DNA from: Deinococcus sp.
Lineage (GTDB): Bacteria; Deinococcota; Deinococci; Deinococcales; Thermaceae
Length of the DNA stretch: 10,381 bases
Assembly: GCA_023382135.1 (NCBI GenBank)
Contig: JAMCQK010000020.1
Span: 1-10,381 of the forward strand
Reading direction: 5' to 3'
In this document: in pieces, positions 1-6,405 of the stretch
Position numbering within the stretch: the first letter of the stretch is position 1
How the letters are laid out: every line of letters begins with the position of its first letter
Notes under the pieces: model-generated
What the model was told of the DNA's origin: nothing
What the model saw: only the letters and a program-made list of their open reading frames with translations
Database searches by the model: none
Program-made: the position numbers and the translations under genes

Positions 1-866
1 GGGTTGCCAGCGCCATCCTGATGTGGACCCAGTTCCACGCCTTCCGCAGCTTTGGTTACGGGCCTTTCAGCGAGATCCTGGGCGCGGTGGCGCGTGACCC
101 CGCCATGCTCATCTACCTGGACAACGCCACCAGCCGCAAGGAGCACCCCAATGAAAACTGGGCGCGCGAGCTGATGGAGCTGTATACCACCGGCGTGGGC
201 AACTACACCGAGAACGACGTGCTCGAGGCCGCCCGCGCCTTCACCGGCTGGTCCGTAAAGCGCGCCCAGCAGGGTGCGCCGCTAACTCAGCCAGAGTTTC
301 TGTTCCGCCGTGACTGGAACGATAGCGGACCCAAAACCTTCCTGGGAAAAACCATCAAGACCGGCGAAGAAGTGCTGGAAATTCTTTCGAATCACCCGGA
401 GACCTACCGCTTCGTGGGCCGCAAGCTGTTGCGCTTCTACTTCTCCCCAGAGCCCGCAGCATCGTTGGTGGACGAAGGAGCCAAGGTGCTTCGCGAAATG
501 GGGACGCGCGAGTTCTTGCGGTGGCTGTTCACCCGCGACGCCTTCTACAGCCCCGAAGCAAGAAACACCATCATCAAGAGCCCGGTTGAATATCTGATCG
601 GCCTGCACTACGCGGCGGGCGAGAGCAGCTTCGACTCACGCAAGTTTTTTGGCGGTTTCGCATCGATGGGCCAGATTCCGTTCAACCCGCCAAACGTAAA
701 AGGTTGGGACGGCGGTATGGAGTGGGTCTCCGAAACCCCCTTGCTCACCAGGCTCAACCTGTTGGGAGCGTTTTCTGGCAAGGAGAAGAAGCTTGACCTC
801 GAGGTCTTCATGGACGGAGCCGATGGGGCTCTCGCACTGGTAAAACCGGAGGCTCAATTGCTTTGA
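1..866 (+). CDS. DUF1800 family protein, 3' part (5' end outside window)
   Basis: This is the C-terminal part of a DUF1800 protein. The frame is open from base 3 through the ATG at 21 to the TGA at 864-866, so the gene starts upstream and the ATG at 21 is internal. Family hallmarks are visible: DPAMLIYLDN, then NENWARELMELYTTG, then a YTENDVLEAARAFTGW block, and near the C-terminus MGQIPFNPPNVKGW followed by TRLN. DUF1800 proteins have no established biochemical function. They are usually exported and are typically encoded next to a DUF1501 gene, as here; the next gene, on the same strand, is DUF1501. Any signal peptide would lie upstream. The C-terminal family motifs are intact with no frameshift, so the gene looks functional. 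Family assignment is confident; role is unknown. Confidence 0.9.
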   Translation, partial: VASAILMWTQFHAFRSFGYGPFSEILGAVARDPAMLIYLDNATSRKEHPNENWARELMELYTTGVGNYTENDVLEAARAFTGWSVKRAQQGAPLTQPEFLFRRDWNDSGPKTFLGKTIKTGEEVLEILSNHPETYRFVGRKLLRFYFSPEPAASLVDEGAKVLREMGTREFLRWLFTRDAFYSPEARNTIIKSPVEYLIGLHYAAGESSFDSRKFFGGFASMGQIPFNPPNVKGWDGGMEWVSETPLLTRLNLLGAFSGKEKKLDLEVFMDGADGALALVKPEAQLL

Positions 867-869
867 CGC

Positions 870-941
870 TGTCATTCCGAGGCGGAGCCGGAGAATCTAT
901 CTTTTCCTGCATTTGAGGTTCTTCGCCCACCCCGGATGACA
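870..941. repeat. 72-bp imperfect palindrome between DUF1800 and DUF1501
   Basis: The left end reads TGTCATTCCGAGGCGG and the right end, read on the minus strand, TGTCATCCGGGGTGGG. Inside these, an AGAATCT block on the left is matched by AGAACCT on the minus strand of the right arm. The two arms can therefore fold into a long imperfect hairpin around a T-rich centre near 901-910. It begins 4 bases after the DUF1800 stop and ends 6 bases before the Shine-Dalgarno of DUF1501. The form (TGTCATTCCGAG...GAATCT...GATTCTTCG...GGATGACA) resembles dispersed intergenic palindromes seen from memory in several bacterial groups. Only one copy is present here, so its repeat status is inferred. It has no U-tract and is not a standard terminator. 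Confidence 0.6.
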
Positions 942-960
942 CCTAACAAGGAGATCCACA

Positions 961-2124
961 ATGGACAGAAGAGATTTCCTGAAAAAATCCATGCTCGCGC
1001 TGGCCCTCGGACAAGGCGCCCCCACCCTGCTCTCGCGCACCGCGCTCGCGGCCTCGGCCAAAAACAAAATTTTGGTAGTGGTGCAGTTGAACGGTGGCAA
1101 CGACACGCTGAACACCCTCATTCCGTTCCGGCAGGAGCTCTACTACCGGGCGCGGCCCAATATCGCAATCAAAAAAGAGGAGGTGCTCGACCTCGGAAAC
1201 AGCATGGGCCTGCACCCCTCCCTCAGACCACTCATACCCATGTGGGAGTCGGGAGAGTTGGCGCTGGTTCCCCAGGTGGGTTACCCCAACGCCTCGCGCA
1301 GCCACTTTGTCTCCATGGCCATCTGGCACACCGCAGACCCCAGCCGCAAAACCGCCGAAGGTTGGCTGGGTCGCCAACTGGATGACGCCGACGACCCGTT
1401 CTGCTTTACTAATTTGGGAAACGCCTCCCCCCTCTCGCTGCAAGGAGCTACCGCGGTAGCTCCCAGTATTTCCAGCGTAGATGGGTTCCAGCTCAAGCTG
1501 CCGGGCGGACTCGACAAAAGCTTTGCTCGGGAGATAGGCCTTCCGCGTGAAGGCACCGCCGAAATGGTCCGCCAGTCCATGGTGCGGCTCACGCACGCCA
1601 TCGACAAAGTGGGCATGGTGCGCAGCTACACCAACAAGGCCCAGTACCCCAATCACCCTTTTGCCAAAAGCATGGCCGACGTGGCGCGCATGATTGCCAG
1701 CAATTTTGGCTCTAGCGTGTATTACTCCTCCATCGGCAGCTTCGATACCCATGCGGGACAGCCCACGCAGCAAGGCGATTTATTGGGCACCCTGGCCCAG
1801 ACCCTGGCCGCTTTCCGGCAAGACATGAAGGCTATTGGCCGCGATAAAGACGTGATGGTTTTGGCCTTCTCCGAGTTTGGCCGCCGGGTCTCCGAGAACG
1901 CCTCCTACGGCACCGACCACGGAAAGGGCGGGCTGATGTTCGCCATCGGCGGCGGAATCAAGGGTGCCATGCTGGGTTCCGAACCGGATCTGGAAGATTT
2001 AGACGAAGGCGACCTTCGCTTCAAGACCGATTTCCGCAGTGTCTATACCTCTGCTTTGAACTGGATCCAGGCCGACCCAAAAACGGTGCTAGGCGCGGAC
2101 TTCAAACCAGTGAACCTCTTCTAG
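961..2124 (+). CDS. DUF1501 family protein with Tat-type signal
   Basis: A 387-residue DUF1501 protein of unknown biochemical function. The N-terminus has MDRRDFLKK followed by a hydrophobic stretch and ALAAS around residues 28-32, matching a twin-arginine (Tat) export signal, so the protein is probably exported folded. Family motifs are NGGND (44-48) in an early beta-strand, FDTH (261-264), SEFGRR (304-309) and TDHG (318-321) followed by a glycine-rich GGGIKG stretch. From memory, the family has been related to the alkaline phosphatase/sulfatase fold, which would make the Asp/His motifs candidate metal ligands, but I cannot confirm activity. The start is supported by AAGGAG at 948-953, 7 nt before the ATG. 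DUF1800 and DUF1501 genes are commonly adjacent and are thought to act together; a hydrolase follows 48 bp downstream. Confidence 0.92.
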   Translation: MDRRDFLKKSMLALALGQGAPTLLSRTALAASAKNKILVVVQLNGGNDTLNTLIPFRQELYYRARPNIAIKKEEVLDLGNSMGLHPSLRPLIPMWESGELALVPQVGYPNASRSHFVSMAIWHTADPSRKTAEGWLGRQLDDADDPFCFTNLGNASPLSLQGATAVAPSISSVDGFQLKLPGGLDKSFAREIGLPREGTAEMVRQSMVRLTHAIDKVGMVRSYTNKAQYPNHPFAKSMADVARMIASNFGSSVYYSSIGSFDTHAGQPTQQGDLLGTLAQTLAAFRQDMKAIGRDKDVMVLAFSEFGRRVSENASYGTDHGKGGLMFAIGGGIKGAMLGSEPDLEDLDEGDLRFKTDFRSVYTSALNWIQADPKTVLGADFKPVNLF

Positions 2125-2142
2125 CTAATGCTTACTGGCGTT

Positions 2143-2160
2143 CGAGGAATATTTTCCTCG
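2143..2160 (+). promoter_or_regulatory. Perfect hairpin just upstream of the hydrolase Shine-Dalgarno
   Basis: CGAGGAA (2143-2149) and TTCCTCG (2154-2160) are perfect complements separated by a TATT loop. The stem ends 1 base before the GGAGGG Shine-Dalgarno at 2162-2167. No U-run follows, so it is not a terminator. In an operon transcript it would sit between the DUF1501 stop and the next ribosome binding site and could affect processing, stability or translation. Its position also argues against translation starting at the in-frame ATG at 2128. Confidence 0.5.
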
Positions 2161-2172
2161 CGGAGGGTAATG

Positions 2173-3054
2173 ATGAAGCTACTCTTTCGGGTACTGATTC
2201 TGTTGCTGGCAGCAGGTTTGGCAGCGGGACAAAACGCAGCGCCGCCGCTTCCTGGAAACGTAGAGCTTGTTCGCGATATTGAGTTCTGCCAGGGTGGAGG
2301 GCGCACGCTCAAGCTTGATATTGTGAGGCCCAAGCCACAGCCTGCCTCACCCATGCCGGTGGTGGTCTGGGTCCACGGAGGCGGCTGGCGCTCAGGAAAC
2401 AAGGAACAGGGGCTCGCACGGATTATTCCGCTGGCCCAGCGGGGTTATTTGGGCGTGACCGTTGAGTACCGCTTGAGCCAGGAGGCTATCTTCCCGGCGC
2501 AGATTGAGGACGTGAAGTGCGCCATCCGCTTCCTTCGCGCCAAAGCCAAAGAATACGGGCTTGATAGCGAGCACATCGGGGCCTGGGGATCTTCGGCTGG
2601 GGGGCATCTGGCGGCGCTGCTGGGAACATCGGGCGGCGTGACAGAGCTGGAAGGCAAAGGCGGATGGGCGGATTATTCCAGCCGCGTGCAGGCCGTGGTG
2701 GACTGGTTTGGCCCCACTGATTTTTCGCTGATCAACCGCCCTGACCCAATGGGCGCTGAAAACCTGCTCCTCGGCGGCACACCTGCGCAAAAACCGGAGC
2801 TTGCCCGGCTGGCTAGCCCGGTGGCCCACGTTTCCGCCGACGACCCGCCGTTCCTGATCCAGCACGGTAACCGCGACCCCCTTGTTCCAGTGGAACAGAG
2901 CAAGCTTTTCGAGGCAGCGCTCAAAGCCGCCGGGGTAAGTGCGGCCTTGACCATTCTCCCTGGCGCAGCCCACGGAGGACCGGCCTTCACCACAACAGAA
3001 AACCTAGAGAAGATTTATGGTTTCTTCGATCAAGTTTTGCTTCAGAAGCGTTAA
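2173..3054 (+). CDS. Secreted alpha/beta-hydrolase (esterase/lipase, BD-FAE-like)
   Basis: A 293-residue serine hydrolase of the esterase/lipase type. It shows HGGGW (68-72) for the oxyanion hole, GSSAGG with nucleophile Ser141, Asp235 in NRDPLVP and His267 in AAHGGPAF, so the catalytic triad is complete. The N-terminus MKLLFRVLILLLAAGLAAGQ is a Sec-type signal peptide, probably cleaved near AAG/Q; there is no lipobox cysteine. The layout fits the BD-FAE/acetyl-esterase group, which hydrolyses short acyl or feruloyl esters; the substrate is not evident. Starts at 2128, 2170 and 2173 are in frame. GGAGG at 2162-2166 lies 6 nt before 2173 and only 3 nt before 2170, and the 2128 start would place a hairpin inside the coding region, so 2173 is preferred. 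It probably shares a transcript with the DUF1501 gene. Confidence 0.88.
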   Translation: MKLLFRVLILLLAAGLAAGQNAAPPLPGNVELVRDIEFCQGGGRTLKLDIVRPKPQPASPMPVVVWVHGGGWRSGNKEQGLARIIPLAQRGYLGVTVEYRLSQEAIFPAQIEDVKCAIRFLRAKAKEYGLDSEHIGAWGSSAGGHLAALLGTSGGVTELEGKGGWADYSSRVQAVVDWFGPTDFSLINRPDPMGAENLLLGGTPAQKPELARLASPVAHVSADDPPFLIQHGNRDPLVPVEQSKLFEAALKAAGVSAALTILPGAAHGGPAFTTTENLEKIYGFFDQVLLQKR

Positions 3055-3213
3055 GGCTCAAATTAATATTCTGTTCTGATTCTTTAGTTTACTTAAGGGG
3101 GGCGCGGCCTTAGCACGCCCCTGGTTCCTGGCGGCTTGCCACAGTTGTTCGGTTAGGCGATATATCTAACACTACTTATCAAGATTTCTCTGTCCAGCAC
3201 AGCGTTTCCATTT
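3055..3213. other. Non-coding stretch between hydrolase gene and gyrA promoter
   Basis: No supportable gene. An A+T-rich segment (about 3058-3096) follows the hydrolase stop. GGGGCG (3099-3104) and CGCCCC (3116-3121) could pair across an 11-nt loop, but no T-run follows, so this is a weak terminator candidate at best. GTTAG (3152-3156) and CTAAC (3166-3170) flank a TA-rich centre. TTGCCA (3136-3141) with GATATA (3159-3164) at 17 bp is a possible weak upstream promoter. None of these is firm. Confidence 0.35.
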
Positions 3214-3242
3214 TTGACGCAACCCGCCCGGAAGGGTATAAT
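3214..3242 (+). promoter_or_regulatory. Near-consensus housekeeping sigma promoter for gyrA
   Basis: TTGACG (3214-3219) and a perfect TATAAT (3237-3242) are separated by exactly 17 bp. Transcription would start near 3248-3250, giving a leader of roughly 77 nt before gyrA. This is the best promoter match in the window. Confidence 0.85.
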
Positions 3243-3255
3243 TAGTCAAGATAAA

Positions 3256-3278
3256 GGCGCGGTATCCGCGCCATTTTT
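3256..3278 (+). terminator. Terminator-like hairpin in the gyrA leader, right after the promoter
   Basis: GGCGCGG (3256-3262), a TAT loop, and CCGCGCC (3266-3272) form a perfect 7-bp all-GC stem, followed by A and TTTTT (3274-3278). The form is that of a short intrinsic terminator, yet it begins only about 7 nt after the predicted transcription start. It could act as an early attenuator, or as a 5'-end stem-loop that stabilises the gyrA mRNA. Alternatively it could stop read-through from the hydrolase operon. The structure is clear; its role is inferred. Confidence 0.55.
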
Positions 3279-3325
3279 CTGGAGCATCTACCTGCCCCGC
3301 GGGGCTAGCCCAGTTGGAGGAATGA

Positions 3326-5743
3326 ATGGCCCAAGTACTACCAATTGAAATTACCGACGAGGTCAAACAAAGCTTTATCAACTACGCCATGACGGTCATT
3401 GTGGACCGGGCGCTGCCGGACGTGCGCGACGGCCTGAAACCAGTTCAGCGGCGTATTCTTTTTGGCGCCCTGCAAGCGGGAGTGGTCCCCACCCGCAAGC
3501 ATGTCAAGTGCGCCAACATCGTGGGCGAGGTAATGGGTAAGTACCACCCCCACGGCGGTGAGGCTATTTACGACACACTGGCGCGCCTGGCGCAGGAATG
3601 GAACCTGCGCTACCCCCTGATTGACGGCCAGGGAAACTTTGGCTCGGTAGACGGCGACCCCCCTGCCGCCCAGCGTTATACCGAGGCTCGTCTTTCGGTT
3701 GCGGGCTTCGAGCTACTGCAAGACATTGACAAAGAAACGGTTGCGTTCAAGCCCAACTACGACGGCACCCATCAAGAACCCGAGGTCTTGCCGGCGGCCT
3801 TCCCCAACCTGTTGGTGAACGGGGCTTCCGGCATCGCGGTGGGCATGGCCACCAGCCTGCCACCCCACAACTTGAACGAGACCATCGACGCGCTGGTCGC
3901 CATGATCGAGAACCCTAAGATTACCCTGGATGAAATTATGAAGCACATACCGGGGCCGGATTTCCCAACCGGCGCCAAGCTCTCCCGCCGGGGGATTAGA
4001 GAAGCTTATGCCACCGGCCGTGGAAGCCTAAAGGTGCGTGCGCGGGTACGCAACGAGGACAAGAACGGGCGCGCCATGCTGGTGTTCACCGAAATTCCTT
4101 ACCAGGTCAACAAGTCGGACCTGATCGCCCAGATTGCCGGCCTGGTAAAAACTAAAGTGATCGAGGACATTGCCGCCTTGCGCGACGAGTCCGACAGGCA
4201 AGGTATGCGCATTGCCGTGGAGCTCAAGCGCGGGGCCAACCCGCAGGTAGTACTCAACAAGCTCTATAAGCACAGCCGCTTGCAGACCAGTTTCACCGTA
4301 AACCTGTTGACCATTGTGGGCGGCGAGCCTAAGGTGCTCTCGCTGGTGGAACTCCTGCGGAATTATCTATCCCACCGCAGGGAAGTCGTCTACAAGCGCA
4401 CCCAGTACGACCTGCGCAAGGCCAAAGAGCGCGCCCACATGTTGGAAGGGCTGCTCATTGCGCTCGACAACATTGACGAGGTAATTGAGCTGATACGTGC
4501 TTCCAAGGATGGTGCCGAAGCTAAGAACGCCTTGATGGCGCGGTTTAATCTTTCGGAAATACAGGCTCAGGGCATTCTGGACATGCGCCTACAGAGGCTC
4601 ACCGGCCTCGAGCGCGAGCGCCTCAACCAGGAATACCGCGAGCTTCAGGAAACTATTGCCTACCTTGACGCCATCCTCAAGGACGAAAAAAAGCTCTGGG
4701 ACGTGGTTAAGAGCGAGCTGGCGGAGATCAAGAAGAAGTACGGCGACGAGCGCCGCACCCAGCTCACCGAGTTCGAGGAGGGCTTCAACCCAGAGGACCT
4801 GATTGAAGACGAACCCATGGTAATTACCATGACCTCGCAAGGCTTCCTCAAGCGCACGCCGCTGGAAGCCTACCGCGCACAGGGCCGCGGGGGCGTGGGC
4901 GCCAAAGCGGGCAAGACCAAAGAAGAAGACGAGGCTATCCGGGTCTTTGTGGCCCAGATGCACGACAACTTGCTCTTCTTCACCAACCGGGGCCGGGTCT
5001 ACCGCCAACGGGTGTTTGACCTTCCCGAGGCTGGCCGCCAGGCGCGCGGCACCAGTGTGGTGAGCATGTTGCCGCTGGTGGAGGGCGAAGATGTGGCGGC
5101 TCTGCTGAACGTCAGAAGCCTCGAGGACGCTGGTTACTTCGTGTTCGCCACCAGAAATGGCCTGATCAAGCGGACCGAGATCCGCGAGTACCAGAACCTG
5201 GGTAACGCCGGGCTTATCGCTATCAATTTGGTGGAAGACGACGCGCTGATCGGCGTAGCCACCGCGCAAGATGGCGACCATGCCATGCTGGCGACCAGGG
5301 AAGGCCAGGCTATCCGGTTTGGCCTCGAGGACGTGCGCTCTACCGGACGCGCCTCCCAAGGGGTCAAGGGCATTGCGCTGGGCAAAAAAGACCGCGTGGT
5401 ATCGCTGGTCATTCTCCCGAAGGGAGATGACAACTTAGAAGTGCTCGCCGTGAGCGAAAAGGGTTACGGCAAGCGCACCGAGGTCTCGGAATACCCGGTG
5501 CAGGGCCGCGGCGGCAAAGGCGTGATTACCTTCAAAACCACCGACAAGGTGGGTGGCCTGGCTGCCCTGATGCGCGTGGTTGGGACCGAAGACCTGTTAG
5601 TGCTCTCCAAGCGCGGCATTGCAATTCGTACCAAGATAGAAAGCATTTCGCAATATTCGCGTCCCACTAGCGGCGTAAGAATTATGAACATGGGCGAAGA
5701 TGACGAGGTGGCCTCGGCTTTCGTGATCCAGCCGCACGACTAG
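3326..5743 (+). CDS. gyrA: DNA gyrase subunit A
   Basis: An 805-residue GyrA, the breakage-reunion subunit of gyrase, which works with GyrB to introduce negative supercoils using ATP. The N-terminal winged-helix region carries the active site QRYTEARL with Tyr118 preceded by Arg117. The tower and coiled-coil region follow to about residue 460. The C-terminal beta-pinwheel begins near 490 and shows repeated blade motifs such as FFTNRGRVY and GYGKRTEVSEYP. The quinolone region reads HPHGGEAIYD, with Glu79 and Asp83 at the positions of E. coli Ser83 and Asp87. The first-blade GyrA box is QGRGGVG (519-525), a degenerate form of QRRGGKG; a second similar sequence QGRGGKG is at 726-732. TGGAGG (3315-3320) lies 5 nt before the ATG; the ATG at 3322 is out of frame. 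Together with the pinwheel motifs, the boxes favour GyrA over ParC. Confidence 0.97.
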   Translation: MAQVLPIEITDEVKQSFINYAMTVIVDRALPDVRDGLKPVQRRILFGALQAGVVPTRKHVKCANIVGEVMGKYHPHGGEAIYDTLARLAQEWNLRYPLIDGQGNFGSVDGDPPAAQRYTEARLSVAGFELLQDIDKETVAFKPNYDGTHQEPEVLPAAFPNLLVNGASGIAVGMATSLPPHNLNETIDALVAMIENPKITLDEIMKHIPGPDFPTGAKLSRRGIREAYATGRGSLKVRARVRNEDKNGRAMLVFTEIPYQVNKSDLIAQIAGLVKTKVIEDIAALRDESDRQGMRIAVELKRGANPQVVLNKLYKHSRLQTSFTVNLLTIVGGEPKVLSLVELLRNYLSHRREVVYKRTQYDLRKAKERAHMLEGLLIALDNIDEVIELIRASKDGAEAKNALMARFNLSEIQAQGILDMRLQRLTGLERERLNQEYRELQETIAYLDAILKDEKKLWDVVKSELAEIKKKYGDERRTQLTEFEEGFNPEDLIEDEPMVITMTSQGFLKRTPLEAYRAQGRGGVGAKAGKTKEEDEAIRVFVAQMHDNLLFFTNRGRVYRQRVFDLPEAGRQARGTSVVSMLPLVEGEDVAALLNVRSLEDAGYFVFATRNGLIKRTEIREYQNLGNAGLIAINLVEDDALIGVATAQDGDHAMLATREGQAIRFGLEDVRSTGRASQGVKGIALGKKDRVVSLVILPKGDDNLEVLAVSEKGYGKRTEVSEYPVQGRGGKGVITFKTTDKVGGLAALMRVVGTEDLLVLSKRGIAIRTKIESISQYSRPTSGVRIMNMGEDDEVASAFVIQPHD

Positions 5744-5745
5744 CC

Positions 5746-5766
5746 TTCAGGGTCTGGCGCCCTGAA
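5746..5766. terminator. Weak hairpin at the gyrA/HAD convergent junction
   Basis: TTCAGGG (5746-5752) and CCCTGAA (5760-5766) form a perfect 7-bp stem with a 7-nt loop. It overlaps the HAD stop codon and sits 2 bases after the gyrA stop. No T-run follows on either strand, so it is at most a Rho-type or transcript-end structure serving both genes. Confidence 0.3.
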
Positions 5767-6364
5767 TGTGAAGCGCCGGCATCCCCGCCGCAATGGCACC
5801 CTGGATGTCGGCCTCGAGGTTGTCGCCAATCATCAAGACGTTTGCAGGCTCGGCCCCCAGCCTTTCACACGCAAGCCGAAAGATGCGCGCGTTGGGTTTA
5901 CGGGATGCCACCTCTTCGTCGCCGGAAACCAGGATGGCCTGAAAGTGGCCTTCGATGCCGACCGACTGGACGGCGGCTCGCTGTATGTCGCTCGGCCCAT
6001 TGGTGATGAGCGCCATGGGAAGGCGGCTAAAGTATCCGAGCACCTCCAGCGCCCCTGGCAACAACTCCACCTGGCTGGCGTAGCCCGCCACCATCTCGGA
6101 TGCGGCTTGCCGTACGTCGTAAGGTGGAACAAGCGAAAGCTCTTCAAGCGCGTTCCGCAAGGCGGACTCCACCGTAACGGCCCCGTCCGCCCTCTGGTGC
6201 CGCCAGTAGCTTTGGAAAAGCGGCCCGGGGTCGGCCTCGCTCAGCCCGCAAGGGCTAGTTGTTTCTAGGCCCAACCTTCGATAGGTCTCCAGCCCAAGTT
6301 TATCGAAGTCGCCGGTAAACTCCGCCAACGTCCCGTCAAAGTCAAAACACACCGCGCGAATCAC
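5747..6364 (-). CDS. HAD-superfamily hydrolase (phosphoglycolate phosphatase-like)
   Basis: A 205-residue haloacid-dehalogenase-superfamily enzyme, probably a cytoplasmic phosphatase acting on a small phosphorylated metabolite. All four HAD motifs are visible: DFDGT (8-12) with nucleophile Asp8 and Asp10, Thr121 in ALITNG, Lys156 in SRKPNARIF, and GDNLEADIQGA with Asp181 and Asp186. A helical cap lies between motifs I and II (about residues 15-100), as in the phosphoglycolate phosphatase/YjjG-type subfamily. The substrate cannot be told from sequence. The start is a GTG (6362-6364), fixed by the N-terminal position of motif I. No Shine-Dalgarno is seen; a TAGACT hexamer lies 6 nt upstream, suggesting a leaderless mRNA. 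It converges on gyrA with a 3-bp gap and is divergent from the dehydrogenase gene, with 41 bp between starts. Confidence 0.9.
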   Translation of the reverse strand: MIRAVCFDFDGTLAEFTGDFDKLGLETYRRLGLETTSPCGLSEADPGPLFQSYWRHQRADGAVTVESALRNALEELSLVPPYDVRQAASEMVAGYASQVELLPGALEVLGYFSRLPMALITNGPSDIQRAAVQSVGIEGHFQAILVSGDEEVASRKPNARIFRLACERLGAEPANVLMIGDNLEADIQGAIAAGMPALHIQGARP

Positions 6365-6370
6365 GATATC

Positions 6371-6376
6371 AGTCTA
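6371..6376 (-). promoter_or_regulatory. Leaderless-type -10 for the HAD gene
   Basis: On the minus strand TAGACT lies 6 nt before the GTG start codon, and no Shine-Dalgarno is present. A TANNNT hexamer at this distance is the pattern described for leaderless transcripts in Deinococcus. No clear -35 is seen. Confidence 0.45.
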
Positions 6377-6405
6377 GCGTAGGATAAATCCACTAGGAGG
6401 CACCC

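Noticed and set aside
943..1773. A 276-codon open frame on the minus strand
   Set aside because: It lies wholly antisense to the DUF1501 gene, whose family motifs are clear. It has no recognisable domain and is a by-product of high G+C coding sequence.
2128..2172. Upstream in-frame ATG at 2128 as the hydrolase start
   Set aside because: It lacks a Shine-Dalgarno, would add 15 residues before a good signal peptide and would place a perfect hairpin inside the coding region. The start at 2173 has GGAGG at good spacing.
3099..3121. GGGGCG/CGCCCC pair as a terminator of the hydrolase gene
   Set aside because: The loop is 11 nt, the stem is 6 bp and no T-run follows, so it does not meet the usual form of an intrinsic terminator.
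4589..5359. A 256-codon open frame on the minus strand
   Set aside because: It is antisense to the C-terminal domain of gyrA, has no recognisable motif, and its composition is that of a shadow frame.
5768..6268. A 166-codon open frame on the plus strand
   Set aside because: It is antisense to the HAD gene, which has all four HAD motifs on the minus strand.
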